DNA of 64,000 bases from Terriglobia bacterium. GTDB taxonomy: Bacteria; Acidobacteriota; Terriglobia; Terriglobales; Acidobacteriaceae. Positions 9,824 through 19,882 of the stretch are shown here, in pieces (the first letter of the stretch is position 1; each line of letters starts with the position of its first letter). The translations under genes and the position numbers were made by a program. The stretch lies in NCBI GenBank assembly GCA_020073215.1, contig JAIQFO010000002.1:124001-188000 (forward strand), read 5' to 3'. A model generated the notes under the pieces. The model searched no databases. It had not been told where the DNA came from and saw nothing but the letters and a program-made list of their open reading frames with translations.

Positions 9824-10888
9824 TTACACGTGAACTAATGGCTGCTTCCGTTGCGCGCGTTCTTCGCGAACGCCCATGACGAACTTTGTCAGGATGTACA
9901 GCGACAAGGCGGAAACCAAACCCAGAATCAGCACCGCCGCACAGGTATCCAGAATATTCCGGAGGCTGGGGACCGCCGCAGCCGCGATCTTCAGCAGGAT
10001 TGAAACCCCGCAACCGACCACGGCAAAGCCGAAGAAAATGCGGATGCCATATCCCTTAACGTATTTGGTAGCGATGGAACCGATCTGCGCCCCGATGGAG
10101 GCTCCGATCAGCATAATGAGGGCGGCCAAGAGCTCCGTTCGGCCCTTGTAACTATAGGAGGCCGTGCCATACAAGCCGGAAATAACGATTTCAAACAGAT
10201 CCGTTCCCACCGCAATGTGGGTGGGGCAGCCGATCAAGTAGATCAACGCCGGCATGCGGACCAGCCCGCCACCGATGCCCAGCACGCCGGCCAGCCATCC
10301 GGTAAAGAAGCTCACGGCAATGGGCAGCCAGATGGAGCAGCGGACGCCGGCTCGCTTGAAGTGCACCACGGGAGGGATATTGATCTTGTGCAGAGTCTTG
10401 TGCCACTCGATGCCGGTGGCGAGCGCATCCAGTTTTCTGCCGGAGGCTAGGGCTTCGCGCTCCTTCCTTCTCTTCTTGGAGATGTCGGCGAACACCAGCC
10501 AGGCAATCAGAGTCAGCAACACCAGGTAAGCAGAGCGGACATACAAGTCGATTTGTCCGATCCTCTCCAGCCACATGATCATGCGAGCGCCCACCTCCAA
10601 CCCGCCGACGGTTCCGACCACCATGGTGAGGCCGAGCTGGTAGTCCACGTTGCCGAACTTGCCGTGGCGCAAGGTGGAAACCAGAGAAGGCCCGGACATT
10701 TGGGCAATATCGGTCCCGATGGCAAACGCCATGGGAAAGCCAAGGATGTTCAGGCCGGGGGTGACCATCCACCCACCGCCCATACCAAAGAACCCGCCGA
10801 TCATGCCTACGCCGAATCCCAGAACGACCAATCCCGGCCAAAATATCAGCGCTCCCGAAACCGGCATGAGCACATGCAGCCAATCCAT
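9824..10888 (-). CDS. Sulfite exporter TauE/SafE family protein (second copy)
   Basis: VGMIGGFFGMGGGWMVTPGLNILGFPMAFAIGTDIAQM and GVLGIGGGLVRMPALIYLIGCPTHIAVGTDLFEI. Confidence 0.88.
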   Translation of the reverse strand: MDWLHVLMPVSGALIFWPGLVVLGFGVGMIGGFFGMGGGWMVTPGLNILGFPMAFAIGTDIAQMSGPSLVSTLRHGKFGNVDYQLGLTMVVGTVGGLEVGARMIMWLERIGQIDLYVRSAYLVLLTLIAWLVFADISKKRRKEREALASGRKLDALATGIEWHKTLHKINIPPVVHFKRAGVRCSIWLPIAVSFFTGWLAGVLGIGGGLVRMPALIYLIGCPTHIAVGTDLFEIVISGLYGTASYSYKGRTELLAALIMLIGASIGAQIGSIATKYVKGYGIRIFFGFAVVGCGVSILLKIAAAAVPSLRNILDTCAAVLILGLVSALSLYILTKFVMGVREERAQRKQPLVHV

Positions 10889-10948
10889 ATCCGAACCTCC
10901 GTGGTCCGTTTGCCAAATCCGTGTAGACAAAGATCAGTTAGAGAAAGA

Positions 10949-11236
10949 TCAGTGTTCCGCCAATTCGCGGGATCTGAGATTGATGCCAAGATGCGCCATC
11001 AACCAACCGGTCAATCTTCCAAGGATCAAGGCAGTCGTCGGGAGGATGACGATGGTGATGAGCGCAAACCAGAAGTGACTCTCGTTGTAAACATTGGCCC
11101 ACCAAGCCTGCCAGCCGGAAAACTTGCGGCTGTCGGCGACGATCACGGCCGCCTCCGACGACTCGGCCGCGAGTAACGGTAGGGGCAGAAGCAAGATCGT
11201 CAGCAAACTCATCAGCCTCAGTCCAACTTTGCGCAT
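10949..11236 (-). CDS. Small membrane protein with signal peptide
   Basis: MRKVGLRLMSLLTILLLPLPLLAA plus one further hydrophobic helix; in line with the exporter operon. Confidence 0.5.
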   Translation of the reverse strand: MRKVGLRLMSLLTILLLPLPLLAAESSEAAVIVADSRKFSGWQAWWANVYNESHFWFALITIVILPTTALILGRLTGWLMAHLGINLRSRELAEH

Positions 11237-11275
11237 GGCAAACTTCTCCTTCTCGTGCAGCCCAGGGCGCGGAAT

Positions 11276-12085
11276 CTACACGCGGACGGGTGGCATCAAT
11301 TCGTCAAGGTTGAGAGAGATAACTCCGGATACCGCCTTAGCTACCTTCTTGACTTCGTTGATCTGGCCAAGGGTCGAAACCTTGCCCTTGATGGAAACCA
11401 CGCCTTCGTGCGCGGTGACCTCGAGTTCGAGGTCCGCCGTCGCCGGCGCGATGGCCAAGTCGGCGCGGACGCGGCTGCCCAAGGCCAGATCGTCCATCCT
11501 CTGCTGGCATTCGGGAGTGAACTCGAAGGACCTCTCAATGACCATGGAGGAGATGATGTGGCAGGCTTCCTCGAGGGTAATGTGCTCAAGATTGATCACG
11601 ATGTCGTAGAGCGTGGGGTCTCCCCAGTCCACGCCATAGAGGAACTGGGTCCACTTCTTCCGGCCCTCGTCCACCCTTTCGATGTAAGCAATCGCGTCGT
11701 TGTGGCTGTACTTCAGCCGCTCCTGAATCATCTGAACGCGGGACTCCAGCGGGGCGATGATGCGGGTGCGCAGAATGGGATGGCCGCCCTTGAGAAGCAA
11801 ATGTCCCGCCAAACCGTGATAGATCGCTTTGCCGGTCCGGACCTCTTCCGCCAGGGCCGCCTGAATCAAAGCCAGGTAAAGGTACTTTTTGTGTTGGAAC
11901 CGATCCATGAAGCTGGGTGGCTTTTCCAGGGCGGCCCGGAGATCGTCCTGTGAAACACCGTAGGCAGCGGCCCGTTCGACGATCACGTCACGGTCAATGC
12001 ATCGATAGCCAAGGCGTCGGGCTAAACATTCCGCCAGAGTCTTGCCGCCGCTGAACGAGCCGCGGGAGATTGTAATCACCGACAT
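11276..12085 (-). CDS. Cytidylate kinase-like (P-loop) protein fused to a C-terminal BON-like domain
   Basis: MSVITISRGSFSGGKTLAECLARRLGYRCIDRDVI (P-loop) with C-terminal LELEVTAHEGVVSIKGKVSTLGQINEVKKVAKAVSGV (BON-like). Start ATG at 12085. Confidence 0.75.
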   Translation of the reverse strand: MSVITISRGSFSGGKTLAECLARRLGYRCIDRDVIVERAAAYGVSQDDLRAALEKPPSFMDRFQHKKYLYLALIQAALAEEVRTGKAIYHGLAGHLLLKGGHPILRTRIIAPLESRVQMIQERLKYSHNDAIAYIERVDEGRKKWTQFLYGVDWGDPTLYDIVINLEHITLEEACHIISSMVIERSFEFTPECQQRMDDLALGSRVRADLAIAPATADLELEVTAHEGVVSIKGKVSTLGQINEVKKVAKAVSGVISLNLDELMPPVRV

Positions 12086-12251
12086 AAGGAATCCTCCGTC
12101 CAAATAGAAGCGCGGCCCGCGCCAGGCACACTGGTACGGGCCGCTTCCGACTTTTAATCCGTCGCTCGGTTCACGCCGAATCAAGTCCTTGGCCATACAC
12201 AACCGTGGCTTGGTTACAGCAACAATTCAGTCCGTGACGAATGCCTGATTG

Positions 12252-13520
12252 TTATTGCGGCTTCACCACTCCCGTGGCGGCGCCGTGTAGTTTGACTTCC
12301 ACTTTCTCTTCGAGCGTGTCGTAGTACTGCTTCAGAATCGCGATGACCTCGGGCCGCGAAAACTCCGCGGGAACCGGATTGCCCTCGCTCATCAGCTTGC
12401 GCAGCAGCGTGCCCGAAAGCAACAGCCTGGCGCCGCCCTTGTAGTTGCCGTTGTCGTCGATCACGGCTTTGCTTTCGTGCGGGCAGGTCTTCATCGAAGC
12501 CATGCTCTTGCACTCATAGCAGTAGAAGGTCCAGTCCATGCACAGCGGCTGAATGGCCATTGCGCCCAGGGGGATTTCGTTAAAAATCTTCTGCGCGTCG
12601 AACGGGCCATAATAGTCGCCCACTCCGGCATGATCGCGTCCCACAATCAGGTGCGAGCAGCCGTAGTTCTGGCGGAACAGCGCATGCAGTAGGGCTTCGC
12701 GCGGACCCGCGTAGCGCATCTCCATCGGGTAACCGCCCTGGACGACGCGTTCCTTGCGGAAATACTTGTTGACCAGCGCGTCGATTGCTTTCACGCGAAC
12801 ATCCGCCGGAATGTCGCCGGGTTTCAGTTTGCCGAGCAACTGGTGAATATAGGCTCCGTCGCAGACTTCGATCGCGGTCCACGCCAGATAAGCATGCGAA
12901 TTGTGCATCGGGTTGCGGAGTTGCAGGGCCGCCACCGTGCTCCAGCCACGCTCGGCAAAAATCTTGCGAGCTTCCGCCGGGTGTTGATAGATTCCCTTGA
13001 ACTCTTCGGGGAAGAACGACTCCGACAGCACCTTCACCGGCCCGGCCAGATTCACTCCAGCCTGCTCCATCACCTTGGCAACGCCCGGATGTTTCGGGTC
13101 GTTCGTGCGGAACACTTGTTTGCACTCGTGCGCCTTGTCGATGGTGTATTTCTCGGTCACTTTCATGGTGCCGACGAGGGAATCCGTCTCCACGTCCCAG
13201 AGCGCGACTTCTTCTCCGAGCGCGATGGTCTTCGACAGTTCTTCCTCAGCGGAAAGCGTGATGGGGATAGGCCAGAACAGGCCCTTCTTGCTCGGCAAGG
13301 TGTAGTTGTCGCAGCAGCTTTTCCAGTCTTCTTTGCCCATGAAACCATCGAGCGGGGTGAAGGCGCCGATGCCCAACATGATCAGATCGCCGGTTTCGCG
13401 GCTGGTTAGGGGGATATGTTTCAGGTGTTGCGCTTTCTTGATCTCCTCCGTTTTGGCTTGGCCTTCCAGTAAGAGAGGTTTCAGTTCAGAACTGCCATGC
13501 GGGGGAACGAGTTTACTCAT
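12252..13520 (-). CDS. sat: Sulfate adenylyltransferase (ATP sulfurylase)
   Basis: [68 protein letters not shown]. Confidence 0.96.
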   Translation of the reverse strand: MSKLVPPHGSSELKPLLLEGQAKTEEIKKAQHLKHIPLTSRETGDLIMLGIGAFTPLDGFMGKEDWKSCCDNYTLPSKKGLFWPIPITLSAEEELSKTIALGEEVALWDVETDSLVGTMKVTEKYTIDKAHECKQVFRTNDPKHPGVAKVMEQAGVNLAGPVKVLSESFFPEEFKGIYQHPAEARKIFAERGWSTVAALQLRNPMHNSHAYLAWTAIEVCDGAYIHQLLGKLKPGDIPADVRVKAIDALVNKYFRKERVVQGGYPMEMRYAGPREALLHALFRQNYGCSHLIVGRDHAGVGDYYGPFDAQKIFNEIPLGAMAIQPLCMDWTFYCYECKSMASMKTCPHESKAVIDDNGNYKGGARLLLSGTLLRKLMSEGNPVPAEFSRPEVIAILKQYYDTLEEKVEVKLHGAATGVVKPQ

Positions 13521-13738
13521 AGTAAAGCCTCCTCAAATGTGAAATCGAATTAGGGCGGGGCGCTCAGCGGCAACGAGGGTCGAGCGGTGCTCGCCGCCAG
13601 AGTTTCCGTCAACCGAAGATCCTGGCTGCGAACCGAAACTCGGCCAGGGGCATCTTTTCAACTTGAACACCTTGATCAACCTTACTTTTGTTTTCGTCAG
13701 CCACTGCGGTCGTTCGTGCTTTGTGGCTGGGAATGCCA

Positions 13739-14947
13739 TCAGGCTTTTGCCTCTCCGGTGACGCCGGCAGCAACTGCCTGTTGACTCGGAACCTCTAGAG
13801 TTCTCTTTCTTACGGCATCAACGTAGATCGCGAGCGGGCGGTACAACAAGTGCGCCCACTTGCCAAACGGCACCTCGACCACCAGCATGGGCACGGCAAT
13901 CGCCATGTGGGCCGTGTACATGTAATAGGTCGGCATGGCCAGATTCGACAACCGCAGGATATGGACGGCGATTCCGGTGATGGCGGTGAGCAACAGCAAA
14001 ATCGGGAACAGCCAGTCCGAGAGGTGACTGAAGCGGTGCATCTCGGTCTGCTTCGTGACGCGGTCAAGGAGAATCCAGGATGTCGTTATAACCAGGACGG
14101 CCGTCGAGTAATAACCCAGAATGCTGGTCCAGCGAAAACTGTTGTCCGCTACCTGGAACCACGGCAGGAACAACACGATCAGGGTGAAGATGGTGCCATA
14201 GCCGGTAACCAGGAAAAGGTGGCGGATCCAATTTCTGGTCGCGTCAGGGTCCTTGCAATTCCTCCAGCGTGCCTGGGTGAGCCCTTGGACAATCAGTCCC
14301 GGGAGCTCGGTGAAGTAGGTGCCGATGGGAATCCCTCTTCCCTGCGTCAAGGCAAAAAACATGCGGGCCGCGTTGGTGAGCAGAAAGAAACTCAGGATCG
14401 CAGCCATGATGGCATCACCATGGTGGACCGTCATGACCGGCGCGAACTTGTCGAGCATCACCACGGAGCGCGCTTCCGGAGCCGAGTGCCGGAGCAAACC
14501 GAAGCCAAAGTTCTGGGGCACGGTGAACAGCGTCACTACGAACGCGGCCACCAGCAGCAGGACGCCGATTTCCATCCAGGCTGAGCGGTACATGAGGCGG
14601 GCGAGGCCGGTCCAGTCGTACTGCGCGGTCAAGTAGCGGCGCATGGCCATCATGCTCTCGCCAGGATGGGCCTTCCGCGGGCACATCTTCGAGCACTCAC
14701 CGCAATAGAAACACAGCCACGGTCCCGGATCGCCCATCAGTTCATCTTTCAGGCCCCACTGCGCGAGCAGCATTTGCCGCCGGGGAAAGTCGCCGTTCTC
14801 GCCTGAAAGCGTGCAGACCGAAGCGCAGGTGGCGCACTGATAACACTTCTTGAAGTCGCCACCACACTCGGTGACTTCCTGAATCAACTTCCGGTCGGGT
14901 TGGACGGTTACCGGGGTGGTCGACATGGTTTTTGCTGCGGTTGTCAT
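13739..14947 (-). CDS. qmoC: Quinone-interacting membrane-bound oxidoreductase subunit QmoC
   Basis: N-terminal Fe-S motifs (CYQCATCASVC; CFYCGECSKMCPRKAHPGESMMAMRRYL) fused to a membrane b-type domain; adjacent to qmoBA. Confidence 0.93.
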   Translation of the reverse strand: MTTAAKTMSTTPVTVQPDRKLIQEVTECGGDFKKCYQCATCASVCTLSGENGDFPRRQMLLAQWGLKDELMGDPGPWLCFYCGECSKMCPRKAHPGESMMAMRRYLTAQYDWTGLARLMYRSAWMEIGVLLLVAAFVVTLFTVPQNFGFGLLRHSAPEARSVVMLDKFAPVMTVHHGDAIMAAILSFFLLTNAARMFFALTQGRGIPIGTYFTELPGLIVQGLTQARWRNCKDPDATRNWIRHLFLVTGYGTIFTLIVLFLPWFQVADNSFRWTSILGYYSTAVLVITTSWILLDRVTKQTEMHRFSHLSDWLFPILLLLTAITGIAVHILRLSNLAMPTYYMYTAHMAIAVPMLVVEVPFGKWAHLLYRPLAIYVDAVRKRTLEVPSQQAVAAGVTGEAKA

Positions 14948-14949
14948 CG

Positions 14950-17220
14950 TTAAAATCCCTTGTACGGATTCGGCCCGAGCTCGCGGATACGCGCCACGAA
15001 GTCGTCGATCTCCTGGGTCACTCGCTCATGCCCGTCGATCGCCAACTGCACGAGTTTGATCCGGTCCGACTCCAACTGCAGGCGGTCGAGTGTGTCTTTC
15101 ACATTCTCCAGGCGGCGGTTGGCCAGTTCACTGCCGCGCAGGAAGTGGCATTGATAGTCGTCGCCGAACTTGCAGCCCATCAGCATGACGCCGTCGATGC
15201 CGCGGGAAAGCGCATCGGCGATCCACACAATGTTCATCGAGCCCAGACAACGCAGCGAAATGATGCGGACGCTGGCATCGTAGTTGGCGTGCCGCATGCC
15301 CGCCATGTCGATGGCGGGATAGGCGTCGTTCTCGCAGGCAAAGACGATGATGCGCGGCTTGTCTTCGGTTTCGTCCGGGACTTCGATCGCCTTCATCATG
15401 CTGGCGATCATGTCGACCGAGTAGTTCTTGAACGAAATAATGCGCTCGGGACAGGCGCCCATGCAGATGCCGCAACGCCGGCAGCGATACTGGTTGAACT
15501 TCGGCGTGCCCTTCTCATCCTCGTCGATCGAACCGAAGGGGCACTCCTCGGTGCAGCGCTTGCAGGACGTGCAGCGTTGCAGAAAGAAGCTGGGGAAGGA
15601 GAGATCGCCGGCGCGCGGGTGGACGGCTCGTCCGCGGGTCGCCAGCTCGATGCTTTGGATCGCCTTCAGCACGGCGCCACAGGCATCTTCTTCCGCCAGT
15701 GCCGAATCCATGGGCGCGCGCACCGCACCCGCCGCGTAGATTCCGGTCCGCAAGGTCTCGTAAGGGAAGCAGATGAAGTTCGAATCCGCGAATCCGTCGC
15801 GCAGCACCGGCAGGTCGGGGCCCTGGCGGTAGGTGAGGTTCAGGATTTCCGTTCCCTCGTAATGCTTGAACTGCTCGACGACCTTCTCCGCTGCCTGGCG
15901 TTGCTCATCGCTTTCGTTGCGCAGCACCTTGGCGCCGGCATCGCGCAGCGTGCGGATGGCGATGCCGTCGGCTGAGTTCGGCACCATTCCCGTTGCCAGC
16001 ACGACCATATCGACCGGGATGCGCATCGGCGAACCCAGTAGATTGTTGTCGACGTCCACGACTACCCGATCATTGTTGCCTTTTGTGACGCTGGTTACCG
16101 TGCCCTTCATGAAGAAGTTCAGCGGATGCTCCTGCACCTTCTGGTAGTACTTTTCGTATTGGCCAGGCGTGACCATGTCTTTGTAGATGACAAAGACCTG
16201 GGCATCGGGACTTTGCTCGCGGACGTATTCGGTCTGCTTGAGCGTGGTCATGCAGCAAGTGGACGAGCAGTAGGGGAGGTGGTCTGGTTCGCTGTCACGC
16301 GATCCGGCGCACTGCACAAACAGCACGCTTTCGACTGGCATGCCGGTCGAAGGCCGGACGATGGGGCCGGCGGCTGCCATTTCTTCCAGTTCCAGGTTGG
16401 TGATCACGTCGGGCAGGCCGTAACCGAGCGAGACCAACTTGGTGGCATCGTAGGGCTTCCAGCCCGTAGCCAGGACGATCGCGCCCACGCGGTGAACGAA
16501 GGGATCGCCTCCGTTTTGCAAGGTGACGTCGAACATCCCCGGCTGTCCGTCGGTCTGGGTAATCTTCGTGGAGCAATACACCTTGATGCGTGGGTGAGAA
16601 GCGACGGCATGGATGCGCTCGGACACTCCATCCATGCGCGCTTCGGTATAAGGAGCGCCCCGCGGAATATCTTTCTTCATGGCGGCGGCGAAACCGCCCA
16701 GCTCGGCCTGCTTTTCGACCAGAACCACGTCAAAGCCGGTGTCGGCCGCTTCTAGCGCCGCAGTTATGCCGGCGACGCCGCCGCCGACCACCAGCACAGT
16801 CCGAGAAATCACATCGGACGCCGCCTCGAGCGGCTCCATCTTTTGCGCCTGCACGATCCCCATGCGCAGGCTGTCTTCGGCGAGCATCTGGGTATCTTCG
16901 TCTTTCGGCTTGTGGCACCAGGCAACCTGCTCGCGCAGATTCACGCGATCGAGCACGATCTGCGTATCGAATTTGGGATCGAACGAGAACTCAGCCGTTT
17001 TGACCCGAGGAGAGCAGGCCGCGACGACAACGGCATTCACCTTGCCTTGCTCGAGATCCTCACGGATCAGCGCCACGCCCTCCGCGCCGCACAGAAATGA
17101 ATGGGTACGGCACACCGGAGCCTTGTACTCGCTCTCGGCAACTTTCGCGAGCTTCGACACGTCCACCGAATCGCCGATCGAGCAGCCGCTGCAGATGTAA
17201 ACGCCCAATCGCTTATCCAT
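14950..17220 (-). CDS. qmoB: QmoB, HdrA-like flavoprotein with ferredoxin and MvhD-like domains
   Basis: MDKRLGVYICSGCSIGDSVD..; GGGVAGITAALEAADTGFDVVLVEKQAELGGFA; CTSCKRCTEECPFGSIDEDEKG. Confidence 0.93.
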   Translation of the reverse strand: MDKRLGVYICSGCSIGDSVDVSKLAKVAESEYKAPVCRTHSFLCGAEGVALIREDLEQGKVNAVVVAACSPRVKTAEFSFDPKFDTQIVLDRVNLREQVAWCHKPKDEDTQMLAEDSLRMGIVQAQKMEPLEAASDVISRTVLVVGGGVAGITAALEAADTGFDVVLVEKQAELGGFAAAMKKDIPRGAPYTEARMDGVSERIHAVASHPRIKVYCSTKITQTDGQPGMFDVTLQNGGDPFVHRVGAIVLATGWKPYDATKLVSLGYGLPDVITNLELEEMAAAGPIVRPSTGMPVESVLFVQCAGSRDSEPDHLPYCSSTCCMTTLKQTEYVREQSPDAQVFVIYKDMVTPGQYEKYYQKVQEHPLNFFMKGTVTSVTKGNNDRVVVDVDNNLLGSPMRIPVDMVVLATGMVPNSADGIAIRTLRDAGAKVLRNESDEQRQAAEKVVEQFKHYEGTEILNLTYRQGPDLPVLRDGFADSNFICFPYETLRTGIYAAGAVRAPMDSALAEEDACGAVLKAIQSIELATRGRAVHPRAGDLSFPSFFLQRCTSCKRCTEECPFGSIDEDEKGTPKFNQYRCRRCGICMGACPERIISFKNYSVDMIASMMKAIEVPDETEDKPRIIVFACENDAYPAIDMAGMRHANYDASVRIISLRCLGSMNIVWIADALSRGIDGVMLMGCKFGDDYQCHFLRGSELANRRLENVKDTLDRLQLESDRIKLVQLAIDGHERVTQEIDDFVARIRELGPNPYKGF

Positions 17221-18502
17221 GCTGTTCTACTCCCACATGCTCTGCACCGACGGCGATCTGCAGGGCTTTAAGCGCCGCCCCCGTGGCGTCGCGGATCGTC
17301 GCTGAGACCTCCGCCGGCCGCTTGACGCAACCGGTGCCGTAGACGCCAGTGTTCACGTTGTTGACAAATCCGAATTCGTCGAGATCGAGTACCGCGGGCA
17401 GGCCACCCGTCTGCGGCACCATGCCCGTCGCCAGAACCACGAGATCGTAATTCCGCTTGATCTTGGTTCCGTGCAGAACGTCCTCGGCTGTGATCTGCAC
17501 ATCTTTGTTCGCGGGGTCTTCTTCCACCTTGCCGACCTTGCCCTTGATGAGTTCGATTTTGTTTTCCGCGGTCACCTTGGCATAGAAGTTCTGCAGGTTC
17601 CCCGGGGTTCGCAGATCGATGTAGAAGATCGTGATCTCGGCTTCGGGATAGAGCTTCCGGATGTAGGTGGCGTGCTTCAGCGAAGCTGAACAGCAGACCG
17701 TGGAGCAATACGGAAGATGGTTCTGGTCGCGCGATCCGGCGCACTGCACAAACGCTACCGAGCGCGGCTCCTTTCCGTCCGAGGGCCGCAGGATCTTGCC
17801 GGCAGTGGGCCCGCTGGCGGCGGCGAAGCGTTCGACCATCACGTTGGTGACGACGTTCGCGCACCTGCCGAACCCCAGATTCTCAATCTTCGCCGCATCG
17901 TACGGAGCCCAACCGGTAGCGACGACGACGGATGCGACCTGCAGCGTCTTCTTCTCCGCGTTCTGCGTCAGATCGATGGCCCGATACGAGCAGGCGTCAA
18001 CACAGGCATGACAGCCTTCCGGGCAAGCGCTGCGCTCGACTACATACTTCGCTGGATACGCCATCGCGTGGGGCAGGTGGATGGCCTTCGTCTTCGAAAG
18101 GCCGTAGTTGAATTCGTCGGCAACCTCGGCCGGGCAGACCTTGACGCATTCATCACAAACCGTGCAGGCGTCGGTCACATAGCGCGGTGCCAGATTGATG
18201 ACCGCTTCGTAGTTGCCCGGACTCCCGCTCAGGCTTTCCACCTCCGCTTGCGTCAGGATGGTGACCTGGCGGTTGTTTTTGAGGCGCTTCAAATTGATTT
18301 CCACGCCGCACGCTGGAGGGCAGAGCTTGGGAAAATATTGATGGAAGCGCGCGACGCGGCCTCCGAGGTAAGCCGATTTCTCAACCAGGACGACCTTGCA
18401 TCCAGCCTCCGCCGCCTCGAGGGCCGCGGTCATTCCGGCGATACCTCCGCCGATTACGAGGATCAATCCGCCGTTCCCGCTTTTCGATCCGTTGGTTGCC
18501 AT
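17213..18502 (-). CDS. qmoA: QmoA, HdrA-like flavoprotein
   Basis: GGGIAGMTAALEAAEAGCKVVLVEKSAYLGGRVARFHQYFPKLCPPACGVEINLKRLK; overlaps qmoB. Confidence 0.93.
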   Translation of the reverse strand: MATNGSKSGNGGLILVIGGGIAGMTAALEAAEAGCKVVLVEKSAYLGGRVARFHQYFPKLCPPACGVEINLKRLKNNRQVTILTQAEVESLSGSPGNYEAVINLAPRYVTDACTVCDECVKVCPAEVADEFNYGLSKTKAIHLPHAMAYPAKYVVERSACPEGCHACVDACSYRAIDLTQNAEKKTLQVASVVVATGWAPYDAAKIENLGFGRCANVVTNVMVERFAAASGPTAGKILRPSDGKEPRSVAFVQCAGSRDQNHLPYCSTVCCSASLKHATYIRKLYPEAEITIFYIDLRTPGNLQNFYAKVTAENKIELIKGKVGKVEEDPANKDVQITAEDVLHGTKIKRNYDLVVLATGMVPQTGGLPAVLDLDEFGFVNNVNTGVYGTGCVKRPAEVSATIRDATGAALKALQIAVGAEHVGVEQHG

Positions 18503-18509
18503 AATCCTC

Positions 18510-18660
18510 TAACGGGCTGCTGAAATATGGTGCTGCGCCGCAGCGGCCCTCAGCGGCTAAAGCCGGTGCTGATTTCGATTCTTGCGGCGCGGCTGAAGCC
18601 GCGACTTTCAAAACAAAGTCAAAAGCCAAACCAAAGTTGAAAGCTCTCCGCAGCCTGTTA
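18510..18660. repeat. MITE/REP-like intergenic element with imperfect inverted ends (TAACAGGCTGCGGAGA / TAACGGGCTGCTGAAA)
   Basis: Inverted termini plus internal GCGGCTGAAGCCGC-type palindromes; related element at 61936-62081. Confidence 0.6.
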
Positions 18661-19494
18661 GAGCCCGGCCTCCGCCGGCGCCGGCGCCGCCACCGCTGAA
18701 GACACGCAGCGCGGCTTGGCATTCTTCGTCAGCTTCATCCTCTTCTTCTCCCCGAACAAGCTGAACGCCAGCCAATCCATGCCGAATTCGAGGAGTTCCA
18801 CATCGTCGGTACGCAGCGCTTCGACTCTGGCTTCGTCCACCTCGAACAGTTCGAGGAAGCGGGTGTCGAACACAAAGCTGCGGAAGCGATCGAGATCGTA
18901 GGCGGCCATGTAAAACATGGCGAGCTTTTCTCCGGAGAGCAATTCCGGGTTATCCCAGCCGGGGTGCCCCATGAGCTGACGAAACGAGACCTGGTTCAAG
19001 TCGTAGGGCTCAATGTTCTGACCGGCGATCCACTGCCGCACCGAAATGCCCTCGCCTACACCGTGTCCGTGGCAGAGATCTTCTTTTAAGAGAAAATAAA
19101 ATCTTTGCGCGGCTTGCTCGGGATTCTTCGGCTCGGCCATGCCGAGCGGATACATGCGGCAAGCCCAAGGGCGGTGGGTATACACGTCGCATCCTTTTTC
19201 GCTGACGAAGGGGCAGACCTGCTTGTCGTCGCTCATCTTGAGAAAGACGGCGGGAATTTTCTTTTCCTTCGACTGCATGACAAACGTGTATTGATCGAGG
19301 AACTCGGAGGAATTGATTCCGAGGCCGCGCTTCAGCTTCAGCACGTCATACGGCGTCAGCAGGATCGAAACGCCCTGGCAGCACTTGGTGAAGCAGTCCA
19401 TGTGGCTGCCACATTGGAAGCAGAAGCGGTCGTCCAGTCCGAGGCGCGGCGTATTCTCAACAATCCCGGGGAGGGTGGATTCGTTGTCAGGCAT
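18658..19494 (-). CDS. YkgJ-family zinc/iron-chelating cysteine cluster protein
   Basis: FCFQCGSHMDCFTKCCQGVSILLTPYDVLKLKRGL..CPFVSEKGCDVYTHRPWACRMYPLG. Start trimmed to the ATG at 19494. Confidence 0.8.
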   Translation of the reverse strand: MPDNESTLPGIVENTPRLGLDDRFCFQCGSHMDCFTKCCQGVSILLTPYDVLKLKRGLGINSSEFLDQYTFVMQSKEKKIPAVFLKMSDDKQVCPFVSEKGCDVYTHRPWACRMYPLGMAEPKNPEQAAQRFYFLLKEDLCHGHGVGEGISVRQWIAGQNIEPYDLNQVSFRQLMGHPGWDNPELLSGEKLAMFYMAAYDLDRFRSFVFDTRFLELFEVDEARVEALRTDDVELLEFGMDWLAFSLFGEKKRMKLTKNAKPRCVSSAVAAPAPAEAGL

Positions 19495-19825
19495 GATGTA
19501 CTTCCTTGTCTTGATTTTGATCTTGCACTTGATTTGGATCTGGAATGATGCCGCTGCGCAGGGCCTCGCGCGACCAGACCGGCAGTGGACCGTTTTCACC
19601 GGTGGCGGGCTCGAGGCGGAAACGATAGGAAGCGCACACATTGAACTGGCTCTGCATCCAGTTCCAGCCCCGCACGAAGTAGGGGCAGTCGTCGTTGAAG
19701 CAGACAAACTGGTAGTCGCCGCTCCAGGAACCAAGTTGCGGGTTTTCCCACCGCACCATCCATTCCTGGCAGTGTGGGCACCGGACTTCCGAAATTTCCG
19801 CTACTTCTGGCGTAAGTTCCGACAT
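19487..19825 (-). CDS. Small zinc-ribbon protein (Ogr/Delta-like)
   Basis: CPHCQEWMVRW..QFVCFNDDCPYFVRGWNWM. Confidence 0.6.
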   Translation of the reverse strand: MSELTPEVAEISEVRCPHCQEWMVRWENPQLGSWSGDYQFVCFNDDCPYFVRGWNWMQSQFNVCASYRFRLEPATGENGPLPVWSREALRSGIIPDPNQVQDQNQDKEVHHA

Positions 19826-19848
19826 AGAGCACTCTTCGAACCACCAGG

Positions 19849-19878
19849 GAGGTTCCGGCCGAAGCCGGAACCTCTCCG
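19849..19878 (-). promoter_or_regulatory. 3' mRNA hairpin with UUCG tetraloop, copy 1 (after citrate synthase stop)
   Basis: GAGGTTCCGGC-TTCG-GCCGGAACCTC on the minus strand; 30-bp identical copy at 21314-21343. Confidence 0.75.
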
Positions 19879-19882
19879 TGGG

